A stretch of DNA of 64,000 bases from UBA5072 sp963822145 (GTDB taxonomy: Bacteria; Bacteroidota; Bacteroidia; Bacteroidales; UBA10428): positions 186,001 to 250,000 of the forward strand of contig CAWGGG010000002.1 of NCBI GenBank assembly GCA_963822145.1, given 5' to 3'. The notes under the pieces were generated by a model. It had not been told where the DNA came from. It saw only the letters and a program-made list of their open reading frames with translations, and did no database searches. Positions 1-10,192 of this stretch are shown here, piece after piece (position 1 is the first letter of the stretch; every line of letters starts with the position of its first letter). The translations under genes were made by a program, and so were the position numbers.

Positions 1-485
1 TGTTTGCCCGCATAATTATGGAAGGAATACCGGAAGCCGGAAATGAAAAGGAGTTCAGTAACAATCTGGAGCTGAAGATCAATTTCATGAACCGGGACGG
101 GAAGGTCCTGGATATTTCCAGGCTGACACAGGGCACTGATTTTTTTGCAGTTGTTACTGTTTTAAATCCTGGTATGCTGGATTATCGAGAGCTTGCATTG
201 ACCCAGGTTTTTCCTCCGGGATGGGAAATCATGAACAGCCGATTTTCAGGTTTGGAGATACCTGAAAGTACTGCTGATCCTGCTTACCAGGATATCCGTG
301 ATGACCGGATCTATACCTATTTTGACTTAAAGCGGGGCGAGCGCAAGACTTTTGCAGTTCAGCTGAATGCAACCTACACAGGCCGGTACTATCTGCCCGG
401 AATATTGTGTGAAGCCATGTATGATAATACCATCACCGCCCTGAAGAAAGGCAACTGGGTGGAGGTTGTAAAGACAGGAAACTGA
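1..485 (+). CDS. Alpha-2-macroglobulin family protein, C-terminal fragment (cut by window edge)
   Basis: The reading frame is open from base 3, so only the last ~160 residues are seen. The segment with PPGWEI followed by DIRDDRIYTYFDL matches the extreme C-terminal domain of bacterial alpha-2-macroglobulins (YfhM/BAM type), large envelope proteins that trap proteases and protect the periplasm. The thioester and bait regions lie outside the window. In many bacteria this gene is directly followed by pbpC. Here a pbpC on the same strand lies 7.3 kb downstream, behind five unrelated genes. The gene ends one base before the convergent carA stop. Family assignment is by recognition of this conserved C-terminal pattern and is fairly sure. 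Confidence 0.8.
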   Translation, partial: FARIIMEGIPEAGNEKEFSNNLELKINFMNRDGKVLDISRLTQGTDFFAVVTVLNPGMLDYRELALTQVFPPGWEIMNSRFSGLEIPESTADPAYQDIRDDRIYTYFDLKRGERKTFAVQLNATYTGRYYLPGILCEAMYDNTITALKKGNWVEVVKTGN

Positions 486-486
486 C

Positions 487-1569
487 TTACTTCTTCTGTT
501 TGGCCACCAGGTCCAGGAACTGATCAAACAGAAACTCGGTGTCTTTTGGACCGCTGGAGGCTTCCGGATGAAACTGCGTGGAGAAAAACGGCTTGCTTTT
601 GTGCTGCATACCCTCGTTGGTCTGATCATTCAGATTCAGAAACAGGGGTTCCCAATCGGCAGGCAGGGTTCCGTTATCAATGGCATAACCATGATTCTGT
701 GAGGTAATATAAGCTTTATGGGTATCTTTCAGCAATACAGGCTGGTTGTGACTCCGGTGCCCGTATTTGAGTTTATAGGTATCGGCACCTGCCGCCAGCG
801 CCAGTAATTGATTTCCCAGGCATATGCCGTAAATCGGGATATCCTGCTGAAGCGCTGCACGCAGGTTGTTAATAGTAACCTGGCATTTCTTCGGATCTCC
901 GGGACCGTTTGAAATAAAAAGGCCATCATATGTTTCCCGAGAAATATCATAATCCCATGGAACCAGTACCACCGTGGTATCCCGTTGCAACAAATTCCGG
1001 ATGATGTTGTATTTCACACCACAGTCAATCAATAAAATGCGGTAACGGCCATTGCCAAAAATTTTCTTCTCCCGGATGCTTACCTGTTCCACCAGATTAT
1101 CCTGGTTGGGATCATACAGATCAACATCCTGATCGTTGTAAACGATTTTCCCAAGCATGGTCCCTTCTTCGCGCAGTATTTTAGTAAGCTCCCGGGTATC
1201 AATGCCATAAATAGCGGGGATCTTGGACTCCTGCAGCCAGGAGCCCAGACTTTTATTAGCATTCCAGTGGCTGTATTCGTCCGTGTAATTGGAAATGATC
1301 AACCCTGCAATATGAAGCGCATAGGATTCGAAAAACTTATACATCGAATCTTCTGTCAGAGTTCCCGGGACACCATAATTTCCGATGATCGGATAGGTGA
1401 GAGTAAGAATCTGACCTTTATAGGACGGATCAGTAAGACTTTCCGGGTAACCCGTCATGGCCGTATTGAATACCACTTCGCCGGATACGGAATTGTCATA
1501 ACCGAAAGAATAGCCGTAGAACACTTTCCCATCTTCAAGTATAAGTTTAATATCCGTTTGCTTCCTCAT
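487..1569 (-). CDS. carA: Carbamoyl-phosphate synthase small (glutaminase) subunit
   Basis: CarA hydrolyses glutamine and passes ammonia to CarB for carbamoyl phosphate, the precursor of arginine and pyrimidines. The 360-residue length is normal. The N-terminal CPSase_sm domain has FNTAMTGYPESLTDPSY (about residues 34-50). The class I amidotransferase domain carries the nucleophile Cys250 in GICLGN and His334/Glu336 in FHPEA, so the catalytic triad is intact. It starts 19 bp downstream of the thioredoxin-like gene on the same strand and may be cotranscribed with it. Unusually, carB is not adjacent: it lies 21 kb away at 22.4-25.6 kb, on the same strand. No ARG-box-like site is visible in the short gap in front of it. 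Confidence 0.97.
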   Translation of the reverse strand: MRKQTDIKLILEDGKVFYGYSFGYDNSVSGEVVFNTAMTGYPESLTDPSYKGQILTLTYPIIGNYGVPGTLTEDSMYKFFESYALHIAGLIISNYTDEYSHWNANKSLGSWLQESKIPAIYGIDTRELTKILREEGTMLGKIVYNDQDVDLYDPNQDNLVEQVSIREKKIFGNGRYRILLIDCGVKYNIIRNLLQRDTTVVLVPWDYDISRETYDGLFISNGPGDPKKCQVTINNLRAALQQDIPIYGICLGNQLLALAAGADTYKLKYGHRSHNQPVLLKDTHKAYITSQNHGYAIDNGTLPADWEPLFLNLNDQTNEGMQHKSKPFFSTQFHPEASSGPKDTEFLFDQFLDLVAKQKK

Positions 1570-1588
1570 TGATAGATAATAAAATAAA

Positions 1589-3052
1589 TTACTTTTTATT
1601 TAATGATATTAGAATTTCCTCCACCTGTTCAGGGCCGATTCTCTTTGCCACGATCTTTTTATTTTCATCCAGGATAAAAATCTGGGGTGTGGCAATCACA
1701 TCATACTTCAGTTTGAAATCATAGGAATAAGGGTTCCAGGCATTGATCCATCCATACAAGGCGTGATCATTAACGAAATTCACCCATTTCGCTTTTCCGT
1801 CTTCTCCAAATAGGGTGCTCACCGCCAATATCGTGACACCAAGAGGCTGCAGGCTTTTCTGAAAAATTCTATACAGCTCGGGAACAACTACCTGGCAATG
1901 TCCGCAATCTGCCTCCCAGAAAACCAGCACCACGTACTTCGATTTAATCTGAGAAAGGGTGATCCGGGTCCCTACGTGCGGATACTTCCGGAGGGCCGTA
2001 TCAGTTAAAGCAGCCCTGAAATGATCGGCAGGCACTGACATCAGTTCTATTTCGGGAGCTGCGTTTCCGATCAGCAGGGGTTTAGTCTTTTCAATGCGAT
2101 CTTTCAGCTCAGCCAGAAATTTGGCATCACTCCACCAGGATTCGGGCAGGTAATACTTTTCAGCAATATGCACCTGCACGGCATCCATCCCCATGATATT
2201 GCTCTTCCCGTAGTAATTGAACAAGGTGATCAGCATATACCGGAACAGGTTTGAATCTGCCCTTGATTTTTCAATCAGGAAGTCAATGGCGGGAATCAAA
2301 GAATCCGGCACCTGGGGAATAACTTTCGTCAGGTAATTCATGATCTTATCTTCATAGAGCGGGGTCCTCAGCAGCCGCGGATCTGAAATGTTGAAATTGT
2401 CAAAATAGTGATTCCGGTAATAATAGTACTGCCAGGTCGAATCCTTTACATTCCCATTTTCATCCTTAGGCGGATCAGGAACGGTAATATCAAGGGTAGC
2501 CATAAGAAAATCAGCAACAAATAAATCGGGGTGTTCCTTCTTTACGGAATTTATCCGTTCTATGCGGATGTCATTAATCTTCTTCAGCTGGGCCGAAATT
2601 TCAGTCCTGGTTTTTGGATCTGTACCTTTCAGCAGCCGGGTCAGACTGTCGGCCTGCCTTCTCAGGGTTACCATGAATTTCTGAAAATCAAGAAAAACCA
2701 GGTTCTCCTCGGAATCCTTTATGGTTAATGAATTCAGGAAATCAGTGGTATCCACTTCCAGTGAAAATGTCTGATCTTCCCCCAAAATAATCTCGAAGTA
2801 GCGGGAATTGGGAAGATATAAAAGGTACATGCCACCGGGGAACTTTTTGTTACCTGCAAATGAGCCGGATCCTTTACTGTCCAGCATCGTAGTATCGTCG
2901 GGATACATCGATTTGCTCAGGTAGTGGCCCAGGATCACCTGTTTTTCAGCAAGTCCGTTAATTTTTATCCTGATATCGTAACCCTGACCTGATGAAAGCA
3001 GGGTAAAAAAAGCCAGAAAGCATAACAGAAAAAAGCGGCGGCAGGCAAGCAT
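1589..3052 (-). CDS. Secreted thioredoxin-like (TlpA/DUF5106-type) protein
   Basis: This 487-residue protein has an N-terminal hydrophobic signal (about residues 5-22, ending SSGQG). A central Bacteroidota-specific region of the DUF4369/DUF5106 kind follows. The C-terminal thioredoxin fold has the redox motif CGHC at 383-386 and the cis-proline in ATPQ near residue 456. Proteins of this build are exported disulfide reductases or oxidases acting in the periplasm or at the outer membrane; the substrate is unknown. The spacing to carA is 19 bp, so an operon is possible but no functional link is evident. It is divergent from the polyprenyl synthase gene across about 135 bp. Confidence 0.85.
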   Translation of the reverse strand: MLACRRFFLLCFLAFFTLLSSGQGYDIRIKINGLAEKQVILGHYLSKSMYPDDTTMLDSKGSGSFAGNKKFPGGMYLLYLPNSRYFEIILGEDQTFSLEVDTTDFLNSLTIKDSEENLVFLDFQKFMVTLRRQADSLTRLLKGTDPKTRTEISAQLKKINDIRIERINSVKKEHPDLFVADFLMATLDITVPDPPKDENGNVKDSTWQYYYYRNHYFDNFNISDPRLLRTPLYEDKIMNYLTKVIPQVPDSLIPAIDFLIEKSRADSNLFRYMLITLFNYYGKSNIMGMDAVQVHIAEKYYLPESWWSDAKFLAELKDRIEKTKPLLIGNAAPEIELMSVPADHFRAALTDTALRKYPHVGTRITLSQIKSKYVVLVFWEADCGHCQVVVPELYRIFQKSLQPLGVTILAVSTLFGEDGKAKWVNFVNDHALYGWINAWNPYSYDFKLKYDVIATPQIFILDENKKIVAKRIGPEQVEEILISLNKK

Positions 3053-3156
3053 AGCGCAAAGTATTTATTGTTCAACGTTTTTTAACAAAGGCCGGCCAAA
3101 AATAATTATTAATTGGCGATTTTAAAAATAGGGTCAGGGCTGTCAGACAGATTTCC

Positions 3157-3164
3157 TATATTTG
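3157..3164 (+). promoter_or_regulatory. Candidate Bacteroidota -7 element for the polyprenyl synthase
   Basis: TATATTTG matches the TAnnTTTG -7 consensus. No clear TTTG lies 19-21 bp upstream, so the -33 half is weak. A start a few bases downstream would leave about 20 nt before ATG 3190, which favours that ATG over the TTG at 3178. Confidence 0.4.
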
Positions 3165-3189
3165 ACAAAATATCAATTTGCGCCCTGGA

Positions 3190-4164
3190 ATGCTCAGTTT
3201 GCTCGAATGCCAATCCATAATCGAACTCCGCTTGAATGACATTTCATTACCCGCCAGGCCCGCTCATCTTTATGAACCTATCCGATACATGCTGGCGCTG
3301 GGAGGGAAGCGGGTAAGACCCTCACTGGTGCTCCTGGGGTGCAATATTTTTTCTGAAGATATTCAGAAGGCCATCTATCCGGCACTGGCTATTGAGGTTT
3401 TTCACAACTTCACCCTGATGCATGATGATATTATGGATAATTCAGAGAGACGCCGTAATCATCCTTCAGTGCATGTCAGGTGGAATCGGAATATAGCCAT
3501 TCTCTCTGGCGATGCCATGCTCATTAAAGCATATGAACTGCTTGCATTGTCCTCACCCGGTGATTTGCACAAAATCCTGCCGGTCTTTAACAAAACGGCC
3601 TTGCAGGTTTGTGAAGGACAGCAATACGATATGGATTATGAACAGCGTATTGCTGTGACCATTGAGGACTATCTCAGCATGGTGGAATATAAAACGGCAG
3701 TATTGCTGGCTGCCTCGCTGAAGATTGGCGCTTTGCTCGGCGGTGCCGGCGAAAGGAAATCGGACCTGTTGTATGAATTCGGAAGGAATATCGGAATAGC
3801 TTTTCAGCTTCAGGATGATCTGCTGGATGTTTTTGCTGATCCATCGGTTTTTGGCAAAGATACCGGTAATGATATCGTGTCCAATAAAAAGACCATCCTC
3901 CTGACACAGGCCCTCTCATTGGCCTCGGGTAAAATCCGGGAAAACCTGATGTATTGGCTCACAGTGACCGAATTCAACCGGAAGGAAAAGATTGATGCCG
4001 TGAAGTCCATTTATACCGAATTGGAGCTGGAACAATCAATAAACAAGCGGATCAGGCATTATCATGAAATGGCCATTGCCAGCCTCGAAAACCTGCCTGT
4101 GGAACCTGCAAGAAAGGCTGAATTGCTTGCTTTTTCAAACTTTTTAATCCAGCGCAAAAAATAA
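3190..4164 (+). CDS. Polyprenyl (trans-isoprenyl) diphosphate synthase
   Basis: The enzyme condenses isopentenyl diphosphate with allylic diphosphates to make the chains used for quinones or undecaprenyl carriers. Both aspartate-rich motifs are present: LMHDDIMDNSERRRN (first DDxxD, near residues 79-83) and QLQDDLLDVFAD (second). GGKRVRP supplies the substrate-binding Lys/Arg. At about 324 residues the length is normal. The frame also opens at TTG 3178, four codons earlier; I chose ATG 3190 because a TAnnTTTG promoter element ends at 3164. The chain length of the product (FPP, GGPP or longer) cannot be told from the sequence by eye. Confidence 0.9.
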   Translation: MLSLLECQSIIELRLNDISLPARPAHLYEPIRYMLALGGKRVRPSLVLLGCNIFSEDIQKAIYPALAIEVFHNFTLMHDDIMDNSERRRNHPSVHVRWNRNIAILSGDAMLIKAYELLALSSPGDLHKILPVFNKTALQVCEGQQYDMDYEQRIAVTIEDYLSMVEYKTAVLLAASLKIGALLGGAGERKSDLLYEFGRNIGIAFQLQDDLLDVFADPSVFGKDTGNDIVSNKKTILLTQALSLASGKIRENLMYWLTVTEFNRKEKIDAVKSIYTELELEQSINKRIRHYHEMAIASLENLPVEPARKAELLAFSNFLIQRKK

Positions 4165-4187
4165 CCTTCCTTTTTCTGTGCCAGCCG

Positions 4188-7100
4188 CTACTTAATTTTT
4201 GCGGTAAACGCCGCATAATGAGCTGTTGTCAGGGAGTCAAGTTTGCTGCTGACGACTTCCTGGTTGAAATTTTTTGTGACCATCACCAGGTTTTGCATCA
4301 CCTGCAGGTTATACATCACCTCATCACTGATACTGGAAACAAAACGGCGTTCCTGATCAAGATAGTAGGAGAGTTTCTCATCGCAGATTTTCCCAAGCTG
4401 TTCGACCAGCAGATTGGCTTTTTCAAACTGGTTGCACTGGTAATAGGCATTTGCCACCTGGATAATGTTGTAATCAAACGGAATCCTTTCGTTTGGGGTC
4501 AGTTCCATGCAACGATCCAATACCTTTAAAGCCTTGAGGGTATCACCCTGCCGGATCAGCTCATCGGCCAGCTGAATGAACCGGGTCCTGATCCTGACAA
4601 TGGATGCCGTGCGAACATGAAAATCATCCAGATAAACATCGGGATTGTTGATCCCTCCCCAGCGGAATTTATTCATGAGGTTCTCATACAGCAGATCGCT
4701 CTCCACCCTGCCCGCTTCATAACGTCCAATGCTTTGCGATTTTATGGGTACAAGCCGGTATGCAAATCCTTCCAGCTGCATAAAGTTTTCAAGTCCGAGG
4801 GTGCCTTCATGTCCAAGGGAAGCGAAATATATGGGCCGTTCCCAATTGTTGTTGGCCAGGATATCCAGAACTGCCAGTTCACTTTTGCCCAGGTTGTTCC
4901 GGCTATACCTCCATTCAATGGCCGGGACGATCTTCTGACGATCTTTCGGGGCAACAGTACCATTTTTCAATACCATGGCGGTATCTACAGGAAGTATGAA
5001 ACCCCGTGTAGGTATATAATTGAATTTTTCACCCGAAGTGGTTTCAATCTTGGCTTGCGGCAGGTTGCTTTTAACAAAGGCCATAATATCCTTAAGATCA
5101 GCAGCCTGGGCGGTACGATCCTGCACAAAGACCATGTCCCGGGTACCATTGATATATTCATCCCTGGTAAGTGAAATTGGCAGGGCCTCGGATTCATAAG
5201 CTTTTCTCTTCATCTGATCGATGTACCAGTCCATGTTGAGCAGCATCAGGTTAACCACCCGCACATCGGTCCGGATACCTTCTACTTCCTGGGCATACCA
5301 GAGGGGAAAGGTGTCGTTGTCGCCATTGGTGAACAATATGGCATTCGGGGCACAGGAATTGAGGTAGTCGTAAGCAATGTCCCTGGCAGTGTATCGTCCT
5401 GAACGGTCGTGGTCATCCCAGTTTTCAGAAGCCATGATACCGGGTACCAGCAGCAGGCATATCAGAGAAAGAAGAAGGGCCGTTATCCCTTTTTTGAGTT
5501 TTGTTCCTACGGACTCATACAGGGCCATAACGCCAAGTCCTATCCATATGGCGAATGCATAAAAAGAACCTGCAAAAGCATAGTCCCGTTCACGGGGCTG
5601 AACCGGAGTCTGATTGAGGTAAACCACGATGGCAAGCCCGGTAAGGATGAACAACAGCATAACCACCCAGAAATTCTTCACGTCTCGCTGCAGGTGGAAA
5701 ATCAGACCAAAGAGCCCCAATAGTAAGGGAAGAAAGTAATAAGTGTTTCGCGATGGTGCATTCCGCATGCTTTCAGGCATCTTATCTTCCCTGCCAATGA
5801 GGATCTGATCCACCGGCCTGACACCGCTGATCCAATTTCCGTTTAGGGGATCGCCATGTCCCTGAACATCATTTTGCCGACCAACAAAATTCCACATAAA
5901 GTAACGGAAATACATATGTCCCACCTGGTAGGTGAAGAAAAACCTCAGGTTACTGATGAAACCCGGTGGATTTTTGGGAGCATTTCGGTCATAAAGAACC
6001 TTGCCCTCATTGTCCCTCATAACATTGCCTTCTTTATCCCTGCGGGCTTCATACAAACGGCTTTCTTTCATACCGCCCCATTCGATGTAAGTGTTGATAT
6101 GTTCATTGTCTGAACTCCACATGCGGGGGAAGAGGGTGGTGTAACGGGTATTGTAACGATAGGAAAGTTTACGGTTCGTAATTTTATATTTCCCGTCGAC
6201 CGGGGAATAGGTAGGCTTCCCTTGCTCAATTCCTTCGGGTTCGGCATTGAAATACTGTCCCTTGATCAGGGGTCTGTCTCCGTACTGTTCCCGGTTCAGG
6301 TAATACTGCAAGGCAAATACCGTTTCGGGATTGTTCTCATCCATGGGCGGATCAGCCAGGGAACGGATCACGATCATGGAAAAGGAGGAATAACCGATAA
6401 TGATCACCGTGATCATCAGCAATACTGAATTCAGAATCACCTTCCTGCTTTTATTTGTTTTCCAGATGCCGTAGATCAATCCGCCCAGCAGCAGCATGGC
6501 ATACACCATGACCCCCGAATTATAGGGTAAACCAAAGCCATTGACAAAGATAAGTTCAAACCGAGATGCCAGCCACACCACTCCTGGAATGATCATATAC
6601 ATAATGGACCACAATATCAGAACTGAGGCCAGCAAGGCTTTGATGACCCCTGCTGTGGAAGCCTTGTACTTTCTGAAATAATATACCAGGACAATTGCAG
6701 GAATGGCCAGCAGGTTCAACAGGTGTACACCTATGGAGAGTCCCATCAGGTATGCGATTAATACCAGCCAGCGGTTGGCATATTTCGAATCTGCTTCATT
6801 TTCCCATTTCAATACTGCCCAGAAGACCACGGCAGTAAACAGCGATGAGCTGGCATATACCTCGCCTTCCACTGCAGAAAACCAAAAAGAATCGGAAAAT
6901 GTATAGGCTAAGGCTCCCACAGCCCCGCTGCCAAAAATAATGATCTTGTCCCGCAGGCTTAGCGCTTCTGCATCAATTTTTTCAGTGTTATTCATAAGAA
7001 CGGTTCGGTAGCCCATTAAACGGACTGCCAGGTGAGTGATCGTCCAGAAGAGGAACATTATGGTGAAGGCACTAGCCAGTGCAGACATGGCATTGATCAT

Positions 7101-7328
7101 CATAGCCACTTTATCAGTGTGGTTCCCGGCAAAGAGCGAAAAGAACCTTGCCGCAATCATAAACAGGGGAGCTCCGGGAGGATGCCCTACCTGCAGTTTA
7201 TAAGCGCTTGAAATAAACTCGCCGCAGTCCCACAGGCTTACAGTAGGTTCAATAGTAAGCAGGTATACCACGGCTGAAATCATAAACATGATCCACCCGA
7301 ACAGATTGTTGGCAAGCTTGAATTTCAT
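4188..7328 (-). CDS. DUF2723 multi-pass membrane protein (O-mannosyltransferase-like)
   Basis: At 1046 residues this is a typical DUF2723 protein. The N-terminal half has roughly ten or more membrane helices starting at residue 10, with the early acidic motif LWDCGEFISSAYKLQVGHPPG and FSDSFWFSAVEGEVY. The C-terminal half is soluble, with GDNDTFPLWYAQEVEGIR and a TPR-like tail (about 930-1040). The family resembles GT-C glycosyltransferases (PMT/TMEM260) and is presumed to glycosylate exported proteins in Bacteroidota, but the donor and acceptor are not known from this sequence. It is divergent from yciH and convergent with the polyprenyl synthase gene. Confidence 0.88.
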   Translation of the reverse strand: MKFKLANNLFGWIMFMISAVVYLLTIEPTVSLWDCGEFISSAYKLQVGHPPGAPLFMIAARFFSLFAGNHTDKVAMMINAMSALASAFTIMFLFWTITHLAVRLMGYRTVLMNNTEKIDAEALSLRDKIIIFGSGAVGALAYTFSDSFWFSAVEGEVYASSSLFTAVVFWAVLKWENEADSKYANRWLVLIAYLMGLSIGVHLLNLLAIPAIVLVYYFRKYKASTAGVIKALLASVLILWSIMYMIIPGVVWLASRFELIFVNGFGLPYNSGVMVYAMLLLGGLIYGIWKTNKSRKVILNSVLLMITVIIIGYSSFSMIVIRSLADPPMDENNPETVFALQYYLNREQYGDRPLIKGQYFNAEPEGIEQGKPTYSPVDGKYKITNRKLSYRYNTRYTTLFPRMWSSDNEHINTYIEWGGMKESRLYEARRDKEGNVMRDNEGKVLYDRNAPKNPPGFISNLRFFFTYQVGHMYFRYFMWNFVGRQNDVQGHGDPLNGNWISGVRPVDQILIGREDKMPESMRNAPSRNTYYFLPLLLGLFGLIFHLQRDVKNFWVVMLLFILTGLAIVVYLNQTPVQPRERDYAFAGSFYAFAIWIGLGVMALYESVGTKLKKGITALLLSLICLLLVPGIMASENWDDHDRSGRYTARDIAYDYLNSCAPNAILFTNGDNDTFPLWYAQEVEGIRTDVRVVNLMLLNMDWYIDQMKRKAYESEALPISLTRDEYINGTRDMVFVQDRTAQAADLKDIMAFVKSNLPQAKIETTSGEKFNYIPTRGFILPVDTAMVLKNGTVAPKDRQKIVPAIEWRYSRNNLGKSELAVLDILANNNWERPIYFASLGHEGTLGLENFMQLEGFAYRLVPIKSQSIGRYEAGRVESDLLYENLMNKFRWGGINNPDVYLDDFHVRTASIVRIRTRFIQLADELIRQGDTLKALKVLDRCMELTPNERIPFDYNIIQVANAYYQCNQFEKANLLVEQLGKICDEKLSYYLDQERRFVSSISDEVMYNLQVMQNLVMVTKNFNQEVVSSKLDSLTTAHYAAFTAKIK

Positions 7329-7470
7329 TATTTAGAATATTTTAAAAATGGCTGGGTTTTGTAACTTTGATGGTGCAAGTTTTTGAAAAAAAATCAAATT
7401 AAAAAGCGAATATCGTATTATCCTTTTATGTTCACCCGAAAATGATAAAATTTTATCCATTCTTAACATC

Positions 7471-7806
7471 ATGAGCTCCAAAAGACGCGAAGGCATTGTT
7501 TATTCAACAAACCCTGATTTTTTGTTCGAAAAGCAGGCATCGGAACAGGAAATCCTGACTCCGGGTCAGCAACGGCTCTTTGTATGGCTTGATTCGAAAG
7601 CCAGAAAGGGCAAAACAGTAACCCTTATCAAAGGATTCAGGGGTAGTCCAGGGGACCTCGAAGCCCTGGCTGCCGAGCTGAAAAGGAGTTGTGGTACGGG
7701 AGGTTCCGTGAAGGAGGGTGAAATTATCGTACAGGGCAATTTCCGGGAGAAAATAATGGCCTTCCTGGAAGGCAAGGGATATAAGGTGAAAAGGGCAGGA
7801 GGATAA
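7471..7806 (+). CDS. yciH: SUI1/eIF1-family translation factor (YciH)
   Basis: This 111-residue protein has the SUI1 core: RKGKTVTLIKGFRG, then LKRSCGTGGSVKEGEIIVQGN and a C-terminal GYKVKRAGG. The CGTGGS loop is diagnostic of the eIF1/YciH family, which influences start-codon fidelity on the 30S subunit. The basic N-terminal tail of about 35 residues is usual for bacterial members. It ends 19 bp before pbpC on the same strand and may share a transcript. A TAACTTTG (-7-like) sequence lies at 7362-7369 in the divergent promoter region. Confidence 0.9.
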   Translation: MSSKRREGIVYSTNPDFLFEKQASEQEILTPGQQRLFVWLDSKARKGKTVTLIKGFRGSPGDLEALAAELKRSCGTGGSVKEGEIIVQGNFREKIMAFLEGKGYKVKRAGG

Positions 7807-7825
7807 TCAACAGGGGTCTTCCAGA

Positions 7826-10192
7826 ATGGAAAAAGCCGGGAAACGGATTTATCGCTTTATCCTGCGCTGGAAATATGCGCTGGCCTTATCGGTTTCAGGC
7901 CTTATCGGTTACGGATTGTTGCTGACAGGTCCTTTGTTCCACGACCCTGTATGCACTGTGATTTTCGACCGAAACGGCATCCTGCTGGGAGCCCGTGTTG
8001 CAGGTGATGGTCAATGGCGTTTCCCGGCCAGCCAGGAAGTACCGGATAAGATCAGGAAGGCTACGCTGGCCTTTGAAGACCGGTTTTTTTATTTTCATCC
8101 AGGGTTTAACCCTGCATCCCTGGCAAGGGCAGCCTGGCTCAACCTGAAAGCGGGTAAAGTGCTGAGCGGAGGAAGCACCATTACCATGCAAACCATACGC
8201 TTATCGCGTAAAGACAAACCCCGGTCTGTTTGGGAAAAGATGATTGAAATTGTGATGGCCACCAGACTGGAACTGAAGTATTCCAAGTCGGAAATCCTGG
8301 CACTTTATCTTTCCCATGCCCCTTATGGTGGGAATGTTGTTGGTTGTGAGGCAGCATCGTGGCGGTATTTTGATACCAGTAGCGACAATCTCTCCTGGGC
8401 AGAAGCTTCCACACTGGCTGTGCTGCCCAATTCACCAGCCCTGGTTCATCCCGGGAAAAACAGATCTGTTTTGCTCCAAAAGAGGAACCGCCTCTTACAC
8501 AGGCTTGCCCGGCTGGGCTGGATTGACAGCACTACACTGCAGGTTTCGCTTGCTGAAGAGATACCTGACAATCCCATACCCATTCCAAAAGCCGCTTCGC
8601 ATTTGCTCGACAGGTTTTGCCGCGATTATCCGGGAACAATCAGTTATACCACAGTTGATGCTTCCCTGCAACAACAGGTAAACGCGCTTGTGGGAAAACA
8701 TCATGAAAGGTTGCAGTTAAATGAGATTCACAATGCATCGGCCATAGTACTGGAGGTAGAAACCGGCGATGTGTTGGCCTATGTCGGAAATTGTAGTTTA
8801 TTGGATGATAACCATAGTGGTGCTGTGGATATCATCTCGTCGTCGCGAAGCACGGGTAGTTTATTAAAACCATTGCTGTACGCAGCCATGCTGGATGACG
8901 GTAAAATACTGCCGGCAAGTCTTGTTCCGGATATCCCCGTAAACCTGAATGGATTTGCACCAATGAATTTCGACGGCCAGTTTGAGGGGGCTGTTCCGGC
9001 AGGCAGGGCGCTGTCCCGTTCACTGAATGTACCTGCAGTGCAGCTGTTAAAAGGTTATGGGGTAGAACGGTTTCATCACCTGATCCGGTCACTCGGCATG
9101 AAAACCATCAATCAGCCGGCCAAACACTACGGATTGTCGCTCATACTGGGCGGTGCCGAAGGTAATCTTGCAGAAATGTCAAACATTTATGCTGTGTTTG
9201 CCAGGATTCTGAATCATTATTGCAGTACCGGCTTATATTATGCGGCGGATTACAGGCCGCCAAATTACAGGCTCACAGCAGGCTACCACCATGATACCGG
9301 CAGCCGCGAAGCAGGATTGTTCAATGCCTCTTCTGTATGGTATACCTTCAGGGCTATGGAAGAAGTCAACCGACCTGATGAGGAAGCGGGGTGGAAGCGC
9401 TTCAGCTCCTCCAGAAAGATTGCCTGGAAAACTGGGACAAGTTTCGGATATCGTGACGGCTGGGCCATTGGTACATCAACCGATTTTGTGGTAGGCGTTT
9501 GGGTGGGAAACGCTGACGGTGAGGGAAGGCCTGGTTTAACAGGAATTGCAACAGCAGCTCCGCTGATGTTTGATATTTTCCAATTATTGCCTGTTTCAGG
9601 CTGGTTCGGGGCACCCGTTGATGAGCTGATTCCGGCGGCGGTTTGCAGGGCGAGCGGCTATCTGGCCGGACCGAACTGCCCTGATCCGGATACGGTGAGG
9701 ATACCAAGGAACGGAATCAGATCGCCCTCCTGTCCCTTTCACCAATTGGTGCATCTGACAAAGGATCTGCATTACAGGGTAAACAGCAATTGTTACTCTG
9801 TAGACAGCATGGTCCATTTGTCCTGGTTTGTTTTACCACCGGTACAGGAATGGTATTATAAAAAGCGGCACCAGGAATACAAGAGCCTACCTCCCTTTAA
9901 AAAGGGCTGTGAGCCATCGGGTCAGCAATCCATGGACCTGATCTATCCACGGGAAGAAATAAAAGTTTTCATCCCGGTTGATTTGAGTGGAAAAAAAGGA
10001 AGGGTAATCTTTGAAGCCGTGCATTATGACCCCAATGCTATCATATACTGGCACCTCGATAATAAGTTTATTACTGCCACCCGGAATATACACCAGGTTG
10101 AATTGTTGCCGGAAGCAGGACATCATGTACTTACACTGGTTGATGATGCCGGAGAAGAGCTCATCAGGAGGTTCGAGGCGGTTGAACCCTGA
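7826..10192 (+). CDS. pbpC: Penicillin-binding protein 1C (bifunctional transglycosylase/transpeptidase)
   Basis: PBP1C polymerises and cross-links peptidoglycan at the inner membrane. A single N-terminal anchor helix (about 15-35) is followed by the GT51 transglycosylase domain with catalytic Glu84 in LAFEDRFF and GGSTITMQTIRL. The transpeptidase domain has the SxxK box STGSLLKP (Ser345/Lys348) and KTGTS at 535-539. A C-terminal all-beta extension resembles BiPBP_C (from about 690). At 788 residues it is complete. The last 29 bp overlap the convergent 3-methyladenine glycosylase gene. Its usual partner, an alpha-2-macroglobulin gene, lies 7.3 kb upstream rather than next to it. Confidence 0.95.
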   Translation: MEKAGKRIYRFILRWKYALALSVSGLIGYGLLLTGPLFHDPVCTVIFDRNGILLGARVAGDGQWRFPASQEVPDKIRKATLAFEDRFFYFHPGFNPASLARAAWLNLKAGKVLSGGSTITMQTIRLSRKDKPRSVWEKMIEIVMATRLELKYSKSEILALYLSHAPYGGNVVGCEAASWRYFDTSSDNLSWAEASTLAVLPNSPALVHPGKNRSVLLQKRNRLLHRLARLGWIDSTTLQVSLAEEIPDNPIPIPKAASHLLDRFCRDYPGTISYTTVDASLQQQVNALVGKHHERLQLNEIHNASAIVLEVETGDVLAYVGNCSLLDDNHSGAVDIISSSRSTGSLLKPLLYAAMLDDGKILPASLVPDIPVNLNGFAPMNFDGQFEGAVPAGRALSRSLNVPAVQLLKGYGVERFHHLIRSLGMKTINQPAKHYGLSLILGGAEGNLAEMSNIYAVFARILNHYCSTGLYYAADYRPPNYRLTAGYHHDTGSREAGLFNASSVWYTFRAMEEVNRPDEEAGWKRFSSSRKIAWKTGTSFGYRDGWAIGTSTDFVVGVWVGNADGEGRPGLTGIATAAPLMFDIFQLLPVSGWFGAPVDELIPAAVCRASGYLAGPNCPDPDTVRIPRNGIRSPSCPFHQLVHLTKDLHYRVNSNCYSVDSMVHLSWFVLPPVQEWYYKKRHQEYKSLPPFKKGCEPSGQQSMDLIYPREEIKVFIPVDLSGKKGRVIFEAVHYDPNAIIYWHLDNKFITATRNIHQVELLPEAGHHVLTLVDDAGEELIRRFEAVEP